Source: Flavobacterium sp. UBA7665 (GTDB lineage: Bacteria; Bacteroidota; Bacteroidia; Flavobacteriales; Flavobacteriaceae). From it: a stretch of 49,326 nucleotides of DNA. Numbering within the stretch: position 1 is the first letter of the stretch; every line of letters starts with the position of its first letter. Of the stretch, positions 25,322 to 34,378 are shown in pieces. A model generated the notes under the pieces. That model saw only the letters and a list, made by a program, of their open reading frames with translations, was not told the origin of the DNA and made no database searches. The translations under genes and the position numbers were made by a program. The DNA lies in contig DLHP01000011.1 of NCBI GenBank assembly GCA_002483285.1, positions 67,092 to 116,417 on the forward strand. Reading direction: 5' to 3'.

Positions 25322-25981
25322 ATGAAAAAAACAATCCTTTCCATCGCGGCATTGGTGCTATTCACGGCCGCTTGTAAAAAAGCTGAAGAAACTCCTGCCG
25401 CAGATGCAACAACGGCAGCCGACACCACAGCTGTAAAGACAGAAACTGCCGAAGCGGCCAAACCCATGGACTCTGCAGCCATGATGAAAGCCTGGGAGGC
25501 CTACGCCACGCCCGGAGAAGCACACAAAATGCTCGCTGCAGACAACGGCAACTGGGAAGCCGAGTCAACGATGTACATGAGCGCCAACGACCCGAAACCC
25601 ATGAAAACCAAAATGACCGCATCGACCAAAATGGTGATGGGCGGCCGTTACCAGGAATCGCGCTACAGCGGAAACATGATGGGCCAACCGTTTGAAGGTG
25701 TTTCTACAGTAGCTTATGACAACGCCTCCAAAAAATACGTCTCTACCTGGATTGACAACATGGGAACCGGCGTGATGTACCTGACCGGCGACTACGATAC
25801 CGCCACCAAAACCATGAATATGAGTGGCGAGTGTACCGACCCGATGAGCGGACAAAAGAAAAAAATGCGCGAAACCTTTGCCATCGTGGATGACAACACC
25901 CGCAAGATGGAAATGTTTGACACCGACCCAAGCGGTAACGAGTACAAATCGATGGAAATCGTGATGACGAGGAAGAAGTAA
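25322..25981 (+). CDS. DUF1579-type lipoprotein
   Basis: Exported lipoprotein of 219 residues, probably in the outer or inner membrane. The signal is MKKTILSIAALVLFTAAC with the lipobox Cys at residue 18, followed by a low-complexity Ala/Thr/Glu linker (about 20-55). The remaining domain, with GNWEAESTMYM, GGRYQESRYSGNMMGQPFEG and TWIDNMGTGVMYLTG, matches the DUF1579 pattern, a lipocalin-like beta-barrel of unknown function. The frame is open further upstream, but only the ATG at 25322 gives a proper signal. It is divergent from kaiC; a TACATTTA sequence at 25288-25295 may be its -7 box. Confidence 0.85.
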   Translation: MKKTILSIAALVLFTAACKKAEETPAADATTAADTTAVKTETAEAAKPMDSAAMMKAWEAYATPGEAHKMLAADNGNWEAESTMYMSANDPKPMKTKMTASTKMVMGGRYQESRYSGNMMGQPFEGVSTVAYDNASKKYVSTWIDNMGTGVMYLTGDYDTATKTMNMSGECTDPMSGQKKKMRETFAIVDDNTRKMEMFDTDPSGNEYKSMEIVMTRKK

Positions 25982-26000
25982 ACCCTGAGCATCCAATAAT

Positions 26001-26050
26001 AAAAATTCCAGATTCCAACTGCACTTGCGCATTGGGATTTGGAATTTTTT
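26001..26050. terminator. Bidirectional terminator hairpin
   Basis: AAAAATTCCAGATTCCAA pairs imperfectly with TTGGGATTTGGAATTTTT around a 13-base loop, followed by T residues. It lies between the convergent DUF1579 and hydrolase genes and can serve both. Confidence 0.8.
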
Positions 26051-26068
26051 TTCAGCTTATCTATCGGT

Positions 26069-26971
26069 TCATTCCAATAACCATCGCAGCAGGCTTTCCT
26101 TTTCAACCAGACTCCAGGAATGTGGATTTTTTTCGCCGTTGGCCCTTAGGCCGCGATGGGTTGTTACGATAAATTCTGCTTGCTTCGCTCCGAGTTTGAG
26201 CAACGAATGATACGCCTTGTCCAGGTGGTAGGCGTTCAAATCTTCATATTTCCTGCCCCTGTTTTTCGTTTGCCAATCCAGGTCGGGCTCGCAATAGAAC
26301 CTTGTTTTTATACTTTTTAGATTTTTGATATTGCTTGTAGACTCGCAAGACATCAGGTAAGGCGAAAGCTGCTTGTACTTTTCGATGTTTTCCTCGGGTT
26401 TACCGATTCCGCTTTCAAACAGCTCAATGATAAATTTAGCCTCCTCGACCGCTTCTTCGCTTTTGTTTATCTTCAAATTGGTTTGGGCATTTTTGTAAAG
26501 TTGCTCCAAATCCAACGGCGAATCCACGACAAACAAGCCTTTGGGTTGAATGGCGTTGTTCGTTTCGAGCAAATAATTGGACAGCACAACCGAAACATTC
26601 CCACCACTCGAAAAACCGCCAATATAAATATGCTCTTTCTCCACGCGATTCTTATCGAGTATGCGATTCAAGGATGCCGCTTGCTGCGTTTGTTCTGCGT
26701 CTGTTAAAAACAGTTTCCGGTTGTAACTCAAAAGCAAAGTGGTCACGCCTTGTTTTTCTATTCCTTCGAGAAATTTCGCTTCGGTTCGGGTGTTGGCCTT
26801 ATCGCACGGGAAACAAGGAAACAAAATCAGGACAGCCTTTTGATTGGGTGCAATCTGCAACTCATATTCTGGTTCTTGTACGACCTTGATTGCAGTATGC
26901 TTGGTTTTGCAACCCAACAGAAGTACGGTAATCACGGCCAATCCGACTATTTTTTTCAAAAGTTGCCTCAT
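26069..26971 (-). CDS. Alpha/beta-hydrolase fold lipoprotein
   Basis: Exported lipoprotein of 300 residues. The signal is MRQLLKKIVGLAVITVLLLGC with lipobox LLLGC (Cys21). The mature part reads as an alpha/beta hydrolase: strand KAVLILFPCFPCDK, then a nucleophile elbow GFSSGG with Ser121, a VVDSPLDL strand that may carry the acid, and a late THRGL histidine. Esterase or peptidase activity is possible but the substrate is unknown. The ATG shares one base with the stop of the upstream DUF5916 gene (TAATG), so the two are co-translated. Confidence 0.75.
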   Translation of the reverse strand: MRQLLKKIVGLAVITVLLLGCKTKHTAIKVVQEPEYELQIAPNQKAVLILFPCFPCDKANTRTEAKFLEGIEKQGVTTLLLSYNRKLFLTDAEQTQQAASLNRILDKNRVEKEHIYIGGFSSGGNVSVVLSNYLLETNNAIQPKGLFVVDSPLDLEQLYKNAQTNLKINKSEEAVEEAKFIIELFESGIGKPEENIEKYKQLSPYLMSCESTSNIKNLKSIKTRFYCEPDLDWQTKNRGRKYEDLNAYHLDKAYHSLLKLGAKQAEFIVTTHRGLRANGEKNPHSWSLVEKESLLRWLLE

Positions 26972-29598
26972 TATAAAATGAATCGATACGTGGCTTTCAC
27001 CAGAAAAATATTCTCGGGACGCCTGCTCAGGATTTGATTGTCGAGCCCAGAAAACAGGTCTTCGCGCGCGCTTGCGTTACCCACCATCCCTTGCGACCAG
27101 ACCAGAAAAATCTCAGAACCGGGAATGTACTCCCAACGCACCACAAGATTCGATCTAAACTGCACAAAAGAAAAATCGGGATTTGAAACGGTGTAATCGG
27201 GCGTGCCATCGGTGTTTTCATCCACGAAATAGGTATCGGTAATCGAATTGAAACTGATTTGCGACGGCGTAAAAGTAGCCACCCGATCCCTAAAATCGCC
27301 CGCAACCGGATTGGTCACGCGATTCAAATTCTTATAACGGCCGCGCGAAATGAACGGCTGTCCGTAATATTGTACGGTCAGGTTGGGGTTGATATTGAAA
27401 TCGAGGCGTAACGAAGCGCTAAGCGTACGCTGGTCGAGTTCGGCCATGATGTACCTCGGATCGCTGCCAAAATACGTTCCCGTAACATACTGGGTCTTGC
27501 TCGTATTCTTGTTGTAATTGGGACTCAATGAAACGGTAAAAGCATTGAACGGCTGGTAAGTGATGTTGGCATCGTACTCGGTATAAGTAAAGGATTTGTC
27601 TTTCCCTTGCGAAGCGTAAATCCCGGCATAATACCTAAACTTCTTGCGCGAATCGCTACTAAAATTAATCGATTCAAAAACCTCTGTAGAGTACCTAAAG
27701 CGCGGCCCACCCTGCAAAACCGTGTTGGTGTAAATGCGCGGCTTGTATTGCAATTGCGCGTTCATGTTCCAGTTGTTCTTGAAAGTGACACTCGGATACA
27801 GCGCATATTGGATCCTGTTGTAGTTACCGTCGAAATCAAAGCTTGTGAATTGTTCAAAACGCGAATATATCTTCCGGAAAGCACCAAACGGCTTAAGCGT
27901 CTGGTACGAAAAGCCTGCATATTGCCTGATTTCATTGGCATGGTGCATAAACCCAACATCGTTAAGTTCAAGCTGCGGCGACCGCCAAACGAGCATGCCA
28001 TAATACCGCCAATTCCCGTCGCTGGCTTTCCCAATGTCGAACTTGCCTCCGGTTCCGGTGAGCGATTTTCGGGTCGGATCGAGGCTGAAGTTTTTGGCAT
28101 CACTGCGTTGAAACAAATGCGCCAAAGACTGTTGCGTATTGGCAATAGCGGTTTCACTTCCATGGATGTTACTCAGGACAAAATTACCGGCCACGTAGTA
28201 CTTGCGGTTGTTCCAGTTGTGCTTGAAATCAATGCCGCCTGCGTAAGCCGACGAATGTAGGAAATCTAGCGTGGTGCCTTCGAGCTTGCGGTTCACCGCG
28301 GTAAACATCCCGCCGATGTAACTGTTGCGATTGTTGAAATCCTTTTGCAGTCGGCCGACGAAATAATTGGTCATGGGCTCTACGAGCTCCTTGGTTCGGG
28401 TAAGGCCATCGTCTATTGTTGCAAACTCCTTGTCGGTGACGCTTTCGAGGATACCGATTGACCAACCGTTCTGGGTTTTTCCGCTGAATTTGGCCGCGCC
28501 GAGAATCGTCGTATTGTCGGGAATATCCACATAGCCGCTGCCGTTAGGGTAACCTTGCGGATTTCTGCCAATCCGTCTTGAATAAAATAAATTGTCTGAG
28601 CCGTCGGCAAACCTAAAGTCAAAGATGTTCTTGTTCTCGACAAAAAACGGGCGCTTCTCTTCAAAAAAGATCTGGAAACCATCGAGCGCAATCGCAGCGG
28701 GATCGGCCTCAACCTGCCCAAAATCGGGATTGATGGTGAGGTCGAGCGTGAGGTCGTTGGTGAGCCCAATTTTGGCGTCGAGTCCTCCATTGAGTTTCTT
28801 GTCGTTGCCATCGCGAAACGGATTGCCCGCTTCCTTTGGGTAACTTTCTTGTTGCGCCACCACAAACGGCTGAATTTCTACTTGCTTTTGCGGCTCGATA
28901 TCGGTAATCCCGCGCAACTCGCCAAATTCGCTTACCCAACCCGGCGCGTCGGGCGGAACCCGTTGCCAGACCGAACGCTCTTCAGCACGGAAATACCGGC
29001 GTGTCGACTGCAATCCCCAAACCTGCTCCTTGGCATCTCCAAACTTGAGTTGCGAGAACGGGATTTTGACTTCGGCAGTCCAGCCTTCGTCGTCGATATG
29101 GGTTTTCATGTACCAAATGGGGTTCCAGCTGCTGTCCCAATTGTTTCCATTGTCGGCAATGAATTCATCGCCCTTAACACCCGAAACCGAAATCGTAAAC
29201 GAAAACCCAGTGCGTTTGTCATGGTAACTGTCTATATTGACCTCCACCCAATCGCCCTCAAAACCATCGCGCCGCGAGAGCCTTTTGACGATGCCTTTGG
29301 GGTCTTTGTCGTAGCATTTAAAAGCGAAATAGAGGAATTTCTTGTCGTAGACGATTTTGAATTTGGTCTGTTCGGTGGGCGGCGTGTTCTCGTCGGGTTG
29401 GTTTTCTATATAGTCACCGGTCCATTCGACGGTGTTCCAACTTTCCTCATTGATGATTCCGTCAATCTCGGGCGAAGGCAAATCACCCAGCGCGTTTGTC
29501 TGATAGACGCGTTTGGGTACAGACGGTTTGTCTTGCGCCTGTGCCGAAAAAACAATAAGGAAACAAAATAAGATGCAAATTGGCCGCTTGAAGTCCAT
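26971..29598 (-). CDS. DUF5916 outer-membrane protein with CBM9-like domain
   Basis: Exported protein of 875 residues from the chosen ATG (MDFKRPICILFCFLIVFSAQA|QD signal). Residues about 30-215 form a carbohydrate-binding family 9-like domain (EIDGIINEESWNTVEW, FLYFAFKCYDKDP, GDWVEVNIDSY). The rest is DUF5916, rich in alternating aromatic and polar strands and ending in KATYRFIL, as expected for an outer-membrane beta-barrel. An upstream in-frame ATG would add ten residues and spoil the signal peptide. It precedes the hydrolase lipoprotein in a two-gene operon. Ligand and transport role are unknown. Confidence 0.87.
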   Translation of the reverse strand: MDFKRPICILFCFLIVFSAQAQDKPSVPKRVYQTNALGDLPSPEIDGIINEESWNTVEWTGDYIENQPDENTPPTEQTKFKIVYDKKFLYFAFKCYDKDPKGIVKRLSRRDGFEGDWVEVNIDSYHDKRTGFSFTISVSGVKGDEFIADNGNNWDSSWNPIWYMKTHIDDEGWTAEVKIPFSQLKFGDAKEQVWGLQSTRRYFRAEERSVWQRVPPDAPGWVSEFGELRGITDIEPQKQVEIQPFVVAQQESYPKEAGNPFRDGNDKKLNGGLDAKIGLTNDLTLDLTINPDFGQVEADPAAIALDGFQIFFEEKRPFFVENKNIFDFRFADGSDNLFYSRRIGRNPQGYPNGSGYVDIPDNTTILGAAKFSGKTQNGWSIGILESVTDKEFATIDDGLTRTKELVEPMTNYFVGRLQKDFNNRNSYIGGMFTAVNRKLEGTTLDFLHSSAYAGGIDFKHNWNNRKYYVAGNFVLSNIHGSETAIANTQQSLAHLFQRSDAKNFSLDPTRKSLTGTGGKFDIGKASDGNWRYYGMLVWRSPQLELNDVGFMHHANEIRQYAGFSYQTLKPFGAFRKIYSRFEQFTSFDFDGNYNRIQYALYPSVTFKNNWNMNAQLQYKPRIYTNTVLQGGPRFRYSTEVFESINFSSDSRKKFRYYAGIYASQGKDKSFTYTEYDANITYQPFNAFTVSLSPNYNKNTSKTQYVTGTYFGSDPRYIMAELDQRTLSASLRLDFNINPNLTVQYYGQPFISRGRYKNLNRVTNPVAGDFRDRVATFTPSQISFNSITDTYFVDENTDGTPDYTVSNPDFSFVQFRSNLVVRWEYIPGSEIFLVWSQGMVGNASAREDLFSGLDNQILSRRPENIFLVKATYRFIL

Positions 29599-29761
29599 GT
29601 ATCGGGTTTTAATGCTGCAATAGACCACCCTTTTGGATTTATGTTACAACAAAGTGCTAAAGTCCCCTCTTTTTTAACAACTTTCAGGGCGTGCAAAAAA
29701 AGTTATCCCCAATGTGATTAAAATAACGCCAACGTTCTTAGAATTTTAGCTATTTTGCGGC

Positions 29762-29842
29762 ATGAATTTTCATGTTCTTTTGATTGTGCCTACGCAACCC
29801 TTCGACGAAAAAACCATCCGGTTAGGAAACCCGTTTCGCTAA
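29762..29842 (+). CDS. Possible 26-aa ORF ahead of the radical SAM operon
   Basis: ATG at 29762 to TAA at 29842, beginning MNFHVLLIVPTQPFDEK. A TATTTTG close to a -7 box ends five bases before the ATG, so a transcript might start almost at the codon. The beginning resembles the first strand of a B12-binding or glycosyltransferase domain, which would make it a remnant. It could also be a leader peptide or chance. Confidence 0.25.
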   Translation: MNFHVLLIVPTQPFDEKTIRLGNPFR

Positions 29843-29859
29843 CTTCATAACCCGAAAAA

Positions 29860-30762
29860 TTGGACGCTTTAAAAACCATATTGTACTTTTCAATCTTTAA
29901 TTATCCGCTCAAGCTGGAGGAGATTTACAATTTTTCTGTATCAAACAACAAAACACGCATTGCCGCCGACCTCGCCGAACTGGTGGCCCGCAACGTAATT
30001 GTCAAAGAAGGCGATTACTACCTTGCGGTGCACAATCCCGGCCATATCGAGAAACGCATCAAAGGCAACCAAATGGCTGTGGATGCGCTGGTAAAGGCGC
30101 GGCAAAAGGCAGCATTCATTTCTAAGTTCCCTTTTGTAGAAGCCGTAGGGGTTTCGGGTTCGTTATCTAAAGGATATTACGACCAGGACAGCGACATTGA
30201 TTTCTTTGTCATTACAAAACCCAACAAGGTTTGGTTGTGCCGTACTTTTTTAATGCTGTACAAGAAAATTTTCCTGCTCAATTCGCGCAAATATTTCTGC
30301 ATTAATTATTTCATGTCCTCGGGCAGCCTTGAGGTCCAGGAGAAAAACCGCTTTACGGCGACCGAGATCAAGACGCTGATCCCGTTTCACGGCAAAAAAG
30401 CTTTCGAGGATTTTTACCGAAGCAACGACTGGGTTTCGGAGATTTTTGCCGAGTTTGTCCCACAGCTCGAATCGGTCGAATCGATAAAAAAACCCCTAAT
30501 GGTAACTGCCTGCGAAACCATTTTTAATACCAAAATGGGGCTGCTCTTAGACCATTCGTTTAAAAACATCACTGTGGGCTTCTGGAAAATGAAATTCAAA
30601 CAAATGGCGCAGGAGGATTTTAAAGTGGCGCTCAAGTCCAATACCGAAGTTTCTAAACACCATCCGCTCAATTTCCAGAAAAAGGTCATTGCCGCGCTCA
30701 ACGAAAAATACGAAGAAATCAGAAGGAATCACAACATAGAATTACCCAAGGAATATGTCTGA
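29860..30762 (+). CDS. Nucleotidyltransferase-domain protein
   Basis: First sure gene of the long operon, 300 residues. An N-terminal winged-helix-like part (DALKTILYFSIFNYPLKLEE, about 2-60) is followed by a Pol-beta type nucleotidyltransferase core: GS at 100-101 and the Asp pair SDIDFF (Asp112, Asp114). The C-terminal half is helical. It begins with TTG, the first possible codon after an in-frame stop at 29848, and this start gives the usual family N terminus. Its end overlaps the next gene by eight bases. Such proteins often accompany radical SAM genes in Bacteroidota; the nucleotide and acceptor are unknown. Confidence 0.82.
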   Translation: MDALKTILYFSIFNYPLKLEEIYNFSVSNNKTRIAADLAELVARNVIVKEGDYYLAVHNPGHIEKRIKGNQMAVDALVKARQKAAFISKFPFVEAVGVSGSLSKGYYDQDSDIDFFVITKPNKVWLCRTFLMLYKKIFLLNSRKYFCINYFMSSGSLEVQEKNRFTATEIKTLIPFHGKKAFEDFYRSNDWVSEIFAEFVPQLESVESIKKPLMVTACETIFNTKMGLLLDHSFKNITVGFWKMKFKQMAQEDFKVALKSNTEVSKHHPLNFQKKVIAALNEKYEEIRRNHNIELPKEYV

Positions 30763-32224
30763 CATTCTTTTTTCGCATTCCTATTATTACAAACTCGACC
30801 CCAAGCAATGGAAAAATCGTACGCCTTTTCCTCCGCTGGGAACCCTATATGCCGCGGCACTCCTGCGCGAAAACGGCCATACCGTAAGCTTGTTCGACAC
30901 CAATTTGCTAGACAATCCTTACGCCATTGCGCCAGCACTCCAAAACACAAAGCCCAAATACCTGGTCATTTACGACGACGGTTTCAACTACCTTACAAAA
31001 ATGTGCCTCACCGTGATGCGCGAAGCCTGCTTTAGGATGATTGCACTGGGAAAAGAGCACGATTGCACGGTAATCGTTTGCAGCTCTGACGCGACCGACC
31101 ACTATACTGACTACCTTTCCTCGGGCGCCGATTACATCATTCAGGGCGAAGGCGAGCTTACACTGCTCGAGCTGATCCACACACTTGATCAAAACGAATC
31201 GGTAGAAGCCATTGCCGGAATTGTCTTTAGAAAACATTCGGCCGAATCGCTACAAATCCAAGCCAATCCCAAACGCGCGGTGTTACAAAATCTAGACGAA
31301 TTGCCAATGCCTGCTTGGGATTTGGTCGACATGAACGCCTATAAAGTGATTTGGGCCACGAGCGGGCAAAAGTTTACACTCAATATCGCCACCACACGCG
31401 GTTGTCCGTACAAATGCAACTGGTGCGCGAAACCCATTTACGGCAACCGCTACAACTCGCATTCTCCCAAATACATTGCGCGGCATATTGAATTGCTTCG
31501 CACCTCATACGGCGTGCGGCGGTTCTGGATGTGCGACGACATTTTCGGTTTGAAACCCAATTGGGTACAGCAGTTCAATGCAGAGCTCAAACAACACAAA
31601 CTCGACATCAAATACTACATTCAAAGTCGCGTGGATCTGCTGCTCAAGGAAGACAATATTGATGCACTCGCCGAATCTGGACTCGAAGAAGTCTGGGTGG
31701 GCGCCGAAAGTGCCTCGCAAAAAATCCTCGATGCCATGGACAAAGGCACCAAGGTAGAACAGATTTACGAAGCCACACGGCTGCTCAAACGAAAGAACAT
31801 CCGCGTGGCGTTCTTTTTGCAATTCGGCTATTTGGATGAAAACCAGGAAGACATCCACAAAACCATACAGATGGTCAAGGAGTTGATGCCTGACAATATT
31901 GGGATTTCTGTCTCTTATCCGTTACCGGGAACGCCGTTTTACGAGAAAGTCAAAGCCGACATGCAACTCAAATCCAACTGGAAAGATTCTGACGATTTTG
32001 AAATGATGTTCAACGGCAGCTACAATTCTGGCTATTATAGAAAGCTGCAACGCTTTGTACACAAGGAATACCGCAAAAGCCAAGGGCTATTCAACCTTAG
32101 GCAAATCACCAAAAACCCCATGGATTGTTCACTGGCGCGATTGGCCTCGGTCATGAAACTCGGTTATTATGTACCCAGCGCTTTTTTGGATACCTTGCTG
32201 CTCAAAAAACTCAGACATGGGTAA
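30755..32224 (+). CDS. B12-binding-domain radical SAM protein 1
   Basis: Enzyme of 489 residues. An N-terminal B12-binding-like domain (about 1-150) has PPLGTLYAAALLRENGH and GADYIIQGEGE. The radical SAM core has CPYKCNWC (Cys217, Cys221, Cys224), binding the 4Fe-4S cluster. The classical DxHxxG cobalamin motif is not seen, as in many members of this class. It is clearly paralogous to the radical SAM gene at 32996 (HxYYxxxDPK start and the same TRGCPY/QRGCPY region). It probably methylates or couples an unactivated carbon in the operon product. The substrate cannot be read from sequence. Confidence 0.92.
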   Translation: MSDILFSHSYYYKLDPKQWKNRTPFPPLGTLYAAALLRENGHTVSLFDTNLLDNPYAIAPALQNTKPKYLVIYDDGFNYLTKMCLTVMREACFRMIALGKEHDCTVIVCSSDATDHYTDYLSSGADYIIQGEGELTLLELIHTLDQNESVEAIAGIVFRKHSAESLQIQANPKRAVLQNLDELPMPAWDLVDMNAYKVIWATSGQKFTLNIATTRGCPYKCNWCAKPIYGNRYNSHSPKYIARHIELLRTSYGVRRFWMCDDIFGLKPNWVQQFNAELKQHKLDIKYYIQSRVDLLLKEDNIDALAESGLEEVWVGAESASQKILDAMDKGTKVEQIYEATRLLKRKNIRVAFFLQFGYLDENQEDIHKTIQMVKELMPDNIGISVSYPLPGTPFYEKVKADMQLKSNWKDSDDFEMMFNGSYNSGYYRKLQRFVHKEYRKSQGLFNLRQITKNPMDCSLARLASVMKLGYYVPSAFLDTLLLKKLRHG

Positions 32225-32999
32225 TTCATTCGACACGGCGGCGGCACGCTATGACCAGGCGTTTACCCATTCGGTTATCGGGCGATTGCAACGGCGTTAT
32301 GTGCGCAAACAATTGGCAAAAATCCTCGACACACACCAACCCCAAAAAATCCTGGAGGTGAATTGCGGAACCGGCGAAGACGCCTTATGGTTGTCTGGGC
32401 AAAATTATGAGGTGACTGCCACCGACATTTCTGAGGCGATGATTGATGTGGCGAAAAGCAAAAGCAACTCGGAGCAACTCGTCTTCAAAACCGTAGACCT
32501 CAACGATATCGGCACTTATTTTAAGAATGAACAATTCGATTTGATTTTTTCGAATTTCGGAGGACTCAATTGCCTGTCTGAAGTACAGCTTGAACTTTTT
32601 TTCAAGAATGCTTCGGCTTTGCTTTCAGAAAAAGGCAAACTGGCGCTGGTGGTGATGCCCAAAAATACCCTGTGGGAACAATTTTACTTTCTCTCGAAGG
32701 GGAAATTCGGCGAGATGTCCCGACGCAAAAAGGATTCGGCGATTGCCAATGTCGATGGGGAAAGTGTCATCACCTACTATTACAATCCAAACGAAATGGT
32801 GCGCTTGGCCGACTATTATTTTAGGTTCGGGTCGGTGCATCCGATTGCCTTTTTTGTCCCGCCTTCTTACCTGGAACCGTTTTTTAAGGACAAACCCAGG
32901 TTGATTTCGGCGCTCGACCGTTTGGAGTCGGCGGTAAAGAATCGGGCCGGGTTTTCAAAATACGCCGACCATTACTTAATTGCGTTCGACAAAAGATGA
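32217..32999 (+). CDS. Class I SAM-dependent methyltransferase
   Basis: Methyltransferase of 260 residues with FDTAAARYDQAF at the start, motif I ILEVNCGTGEDALWL (47-53 core; Asn replaces the usual small residue), motif II VTATDISEAMIDVA and motif IV-like FDLIFSNFGGLNCL, as in the UbiE/Methyltransf_11/25 group of small-molecule enzymes. The frame is open further upstream, but the ATG at 32217, overlapping the upstream stop by eight bases, gives the normal N terminus. It lies between two paralogous radical SAM genes. Confidence 0.9.
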   Translation: MGNSFDTAAARYDQAFTHSVIGRLQRRYVRKQLAKILDTHQPQKILEVNCGTGEDALWLSGQNYEVTATDISEAMIDVAKSKSNSEQLVFKTVDLNDIGTYFKNEQFDLIFSNFGGLNCLSEVQLELFFKNASALLSEKGKLALVVMPKNTLWEQFYFLSKGKFGEMSRRKKDSAIANVDGESVITYYYNPNEMVRLADYYFRFGSVHPIAFFVPPSYLEPFFKDKPRLISALDRLESAVKNRAGFSKYADHYLIAFDKR

Positions 33000-34378
33000 G
33001 CATCCTATTGACACACGGCTATTATCTGTCTACCGATCCGAAGGAACAGAAAATCATGAAGCCCTATCCGCCATTGGGGTTGCTGTATGTCTCGGCCTAC
33101 CTCAACAGTAAAAATACCGCCAACGATGTCTTTGACAGCACGTTTTATTCGCAGCAGCAGCAGCTCGATTTCATCTATGAAAAGCAGCCCGAAGTCATCG
33201 CGATTTACACCAACCTGATGACCAAGATTGAAGTCGTCAAACTCATCAAAATCTTAAAAAACGCAAAATTCAACTATCCTAAAATCATCCTCGGTGGGCC
33301 CGATGTCTCCTACAATATAGAGAATTACCTCAAGGCCGGCGCCGACTTTTTAATCATTGGCGAGGGCGAGGAAACCACCTACGAGTTGTACCATGCCATT
33401 GTATCCCATACCAATATTGCTATGGTAAACGGAATCGCTTATCGCAAAGAGGGTGTTGTCGTGCAAACCGCCGCACGAACCAAATTTAGAGAGCTCGACG
33501 ACTTGCCATTGCCCAACCGCGATGCCATCCCCAATGAAAAATACCTCGAGACCTGGAAAAAAAACCACGGCGAAAGTTCGATGACGATCTCCACACAACG
33601 CGGTTGCCCATACACCTGCAAATGGTGCAGCACCGCCGTTTACGGACAAAGTTACCGCCGTCGTCCGGCGCATTTGGTCGCGGCCGAAATGAAAATGCTC
33701 AAGGAAAAGTACAATCCCGACGCAATCTGGTTTGTAGATGATGTATTTACCATCAGCCACAAATGGCTTACGGCTTTTCATCAGGAAGTCGTAAAACAAA
33801 ACGCGCAGATTCGGTTTGAATGCATTACCAGGGCCGAAAGACTCAACGCAGAAATCCTGCAACTGCTCAAGGAAGCCGGCTGTTTCAGGATCTGGATTGG
33901 CGCAGAAAGCGGTTCGCAGAAAGTCATTGACCTCATGGATCGCCGCGTGGACGTGAACCATGTCAAGAAGATGATCCAGCAGACCAATGCGCTTGGCATT
34001 GAGACCGGAACCTTCGTCATGGTGGGTTATCCCGGTGAAAATGAGCAGGATATTCAGGAAACTATCGATTACCTCAAGGCGGCAAACCCAACGCATTACA
34101 CGATTACCATCGCCTATCCCATCAAAGGCACTTCGTTGTATGAGGAGATCGAGAACAAAATCACGGTACAACCCGATTGGGAAACCACTACCGACCGACA
34201 GATTGATTTCAAGCGCGAATATCCGAGAAAATACTACGATTATGCCGTGTCTAAAGTTGTCAATGCGGTAGAATGCCACCGCGAACTCCAAAAAGGCAAA
34301 GAGCGATCGGCGCTCAGGGTGGTGAAATTAAAATCGAAATCGCTGCTCGCGGGGGTTTTAATGTCGGTTTATAAATGA
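32996..34378 (+). CDS. B12-binding-domain radical SAM protein 2
   Basis: Protein of 460 residues and sister of the gene at 30755. The B12-binding-like domain has PPLGLLYVSAYL, a Rossmann IILGGPDVS and ADFLIIGEGEE. The cluster motif is CPYTCKWC (Cys204, Cys208, Cys211), with SAM-domain strands IRFECITRAERL, FRIWIGAESGSQ and TGTFVMVGYPGE. It is joined by four-base overlaps to the methyltransferase before it and the membrane transferase after it. Two paralogues flanking a methyltransferase suggest successive steps on one molecule. Confidence 0.92.
   Translation: MSILLTHGYYLSTDPKEQKIMKPYPPLGLLYVSAYLNSKNTANDVFDSTFYSQQQQLDFIYEKQPEVIAIYTNLMTKIEVVKLIKILKNAKFNYPKIILGGPDVSYNIENYLKAGADFLIIGEGEETTYELYHAIVSHTNIAMVNGIAYRKEGVVVQTAARTKFRELDDLPLPNRDAIPNEKYLETWKKNHGESSMTISTQRGCPYTCKWCSTAVYGQSYRRRPAHLVAAEMKMLKEKYNPDAIWFVDDVFTISHKWLTAFHQEVVKQNAQIRFECITRAERLNAEILQLLKEAGCFRIWIGAESGSQKVIDLMDRRVDVNHVKKMIQQTNALGIETGTFVMVGYPGENEQDIQETIDYLKAANPTHYTITIAYPIKGTSLYEEIENKITVQPDWETTTDRQIDFKREYPRKYYDYAVSKVVNAVECHRELQKGKERSALRVVKLKSKSLLAGVLMSVYK

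Noticed and set aside
33350..34291. 313-codon minus-strand frame inside radical SAM 2
   Set aside because: Antisense to well-conserved motifs of the real gene; codon pattern and composition do not look like a protein.
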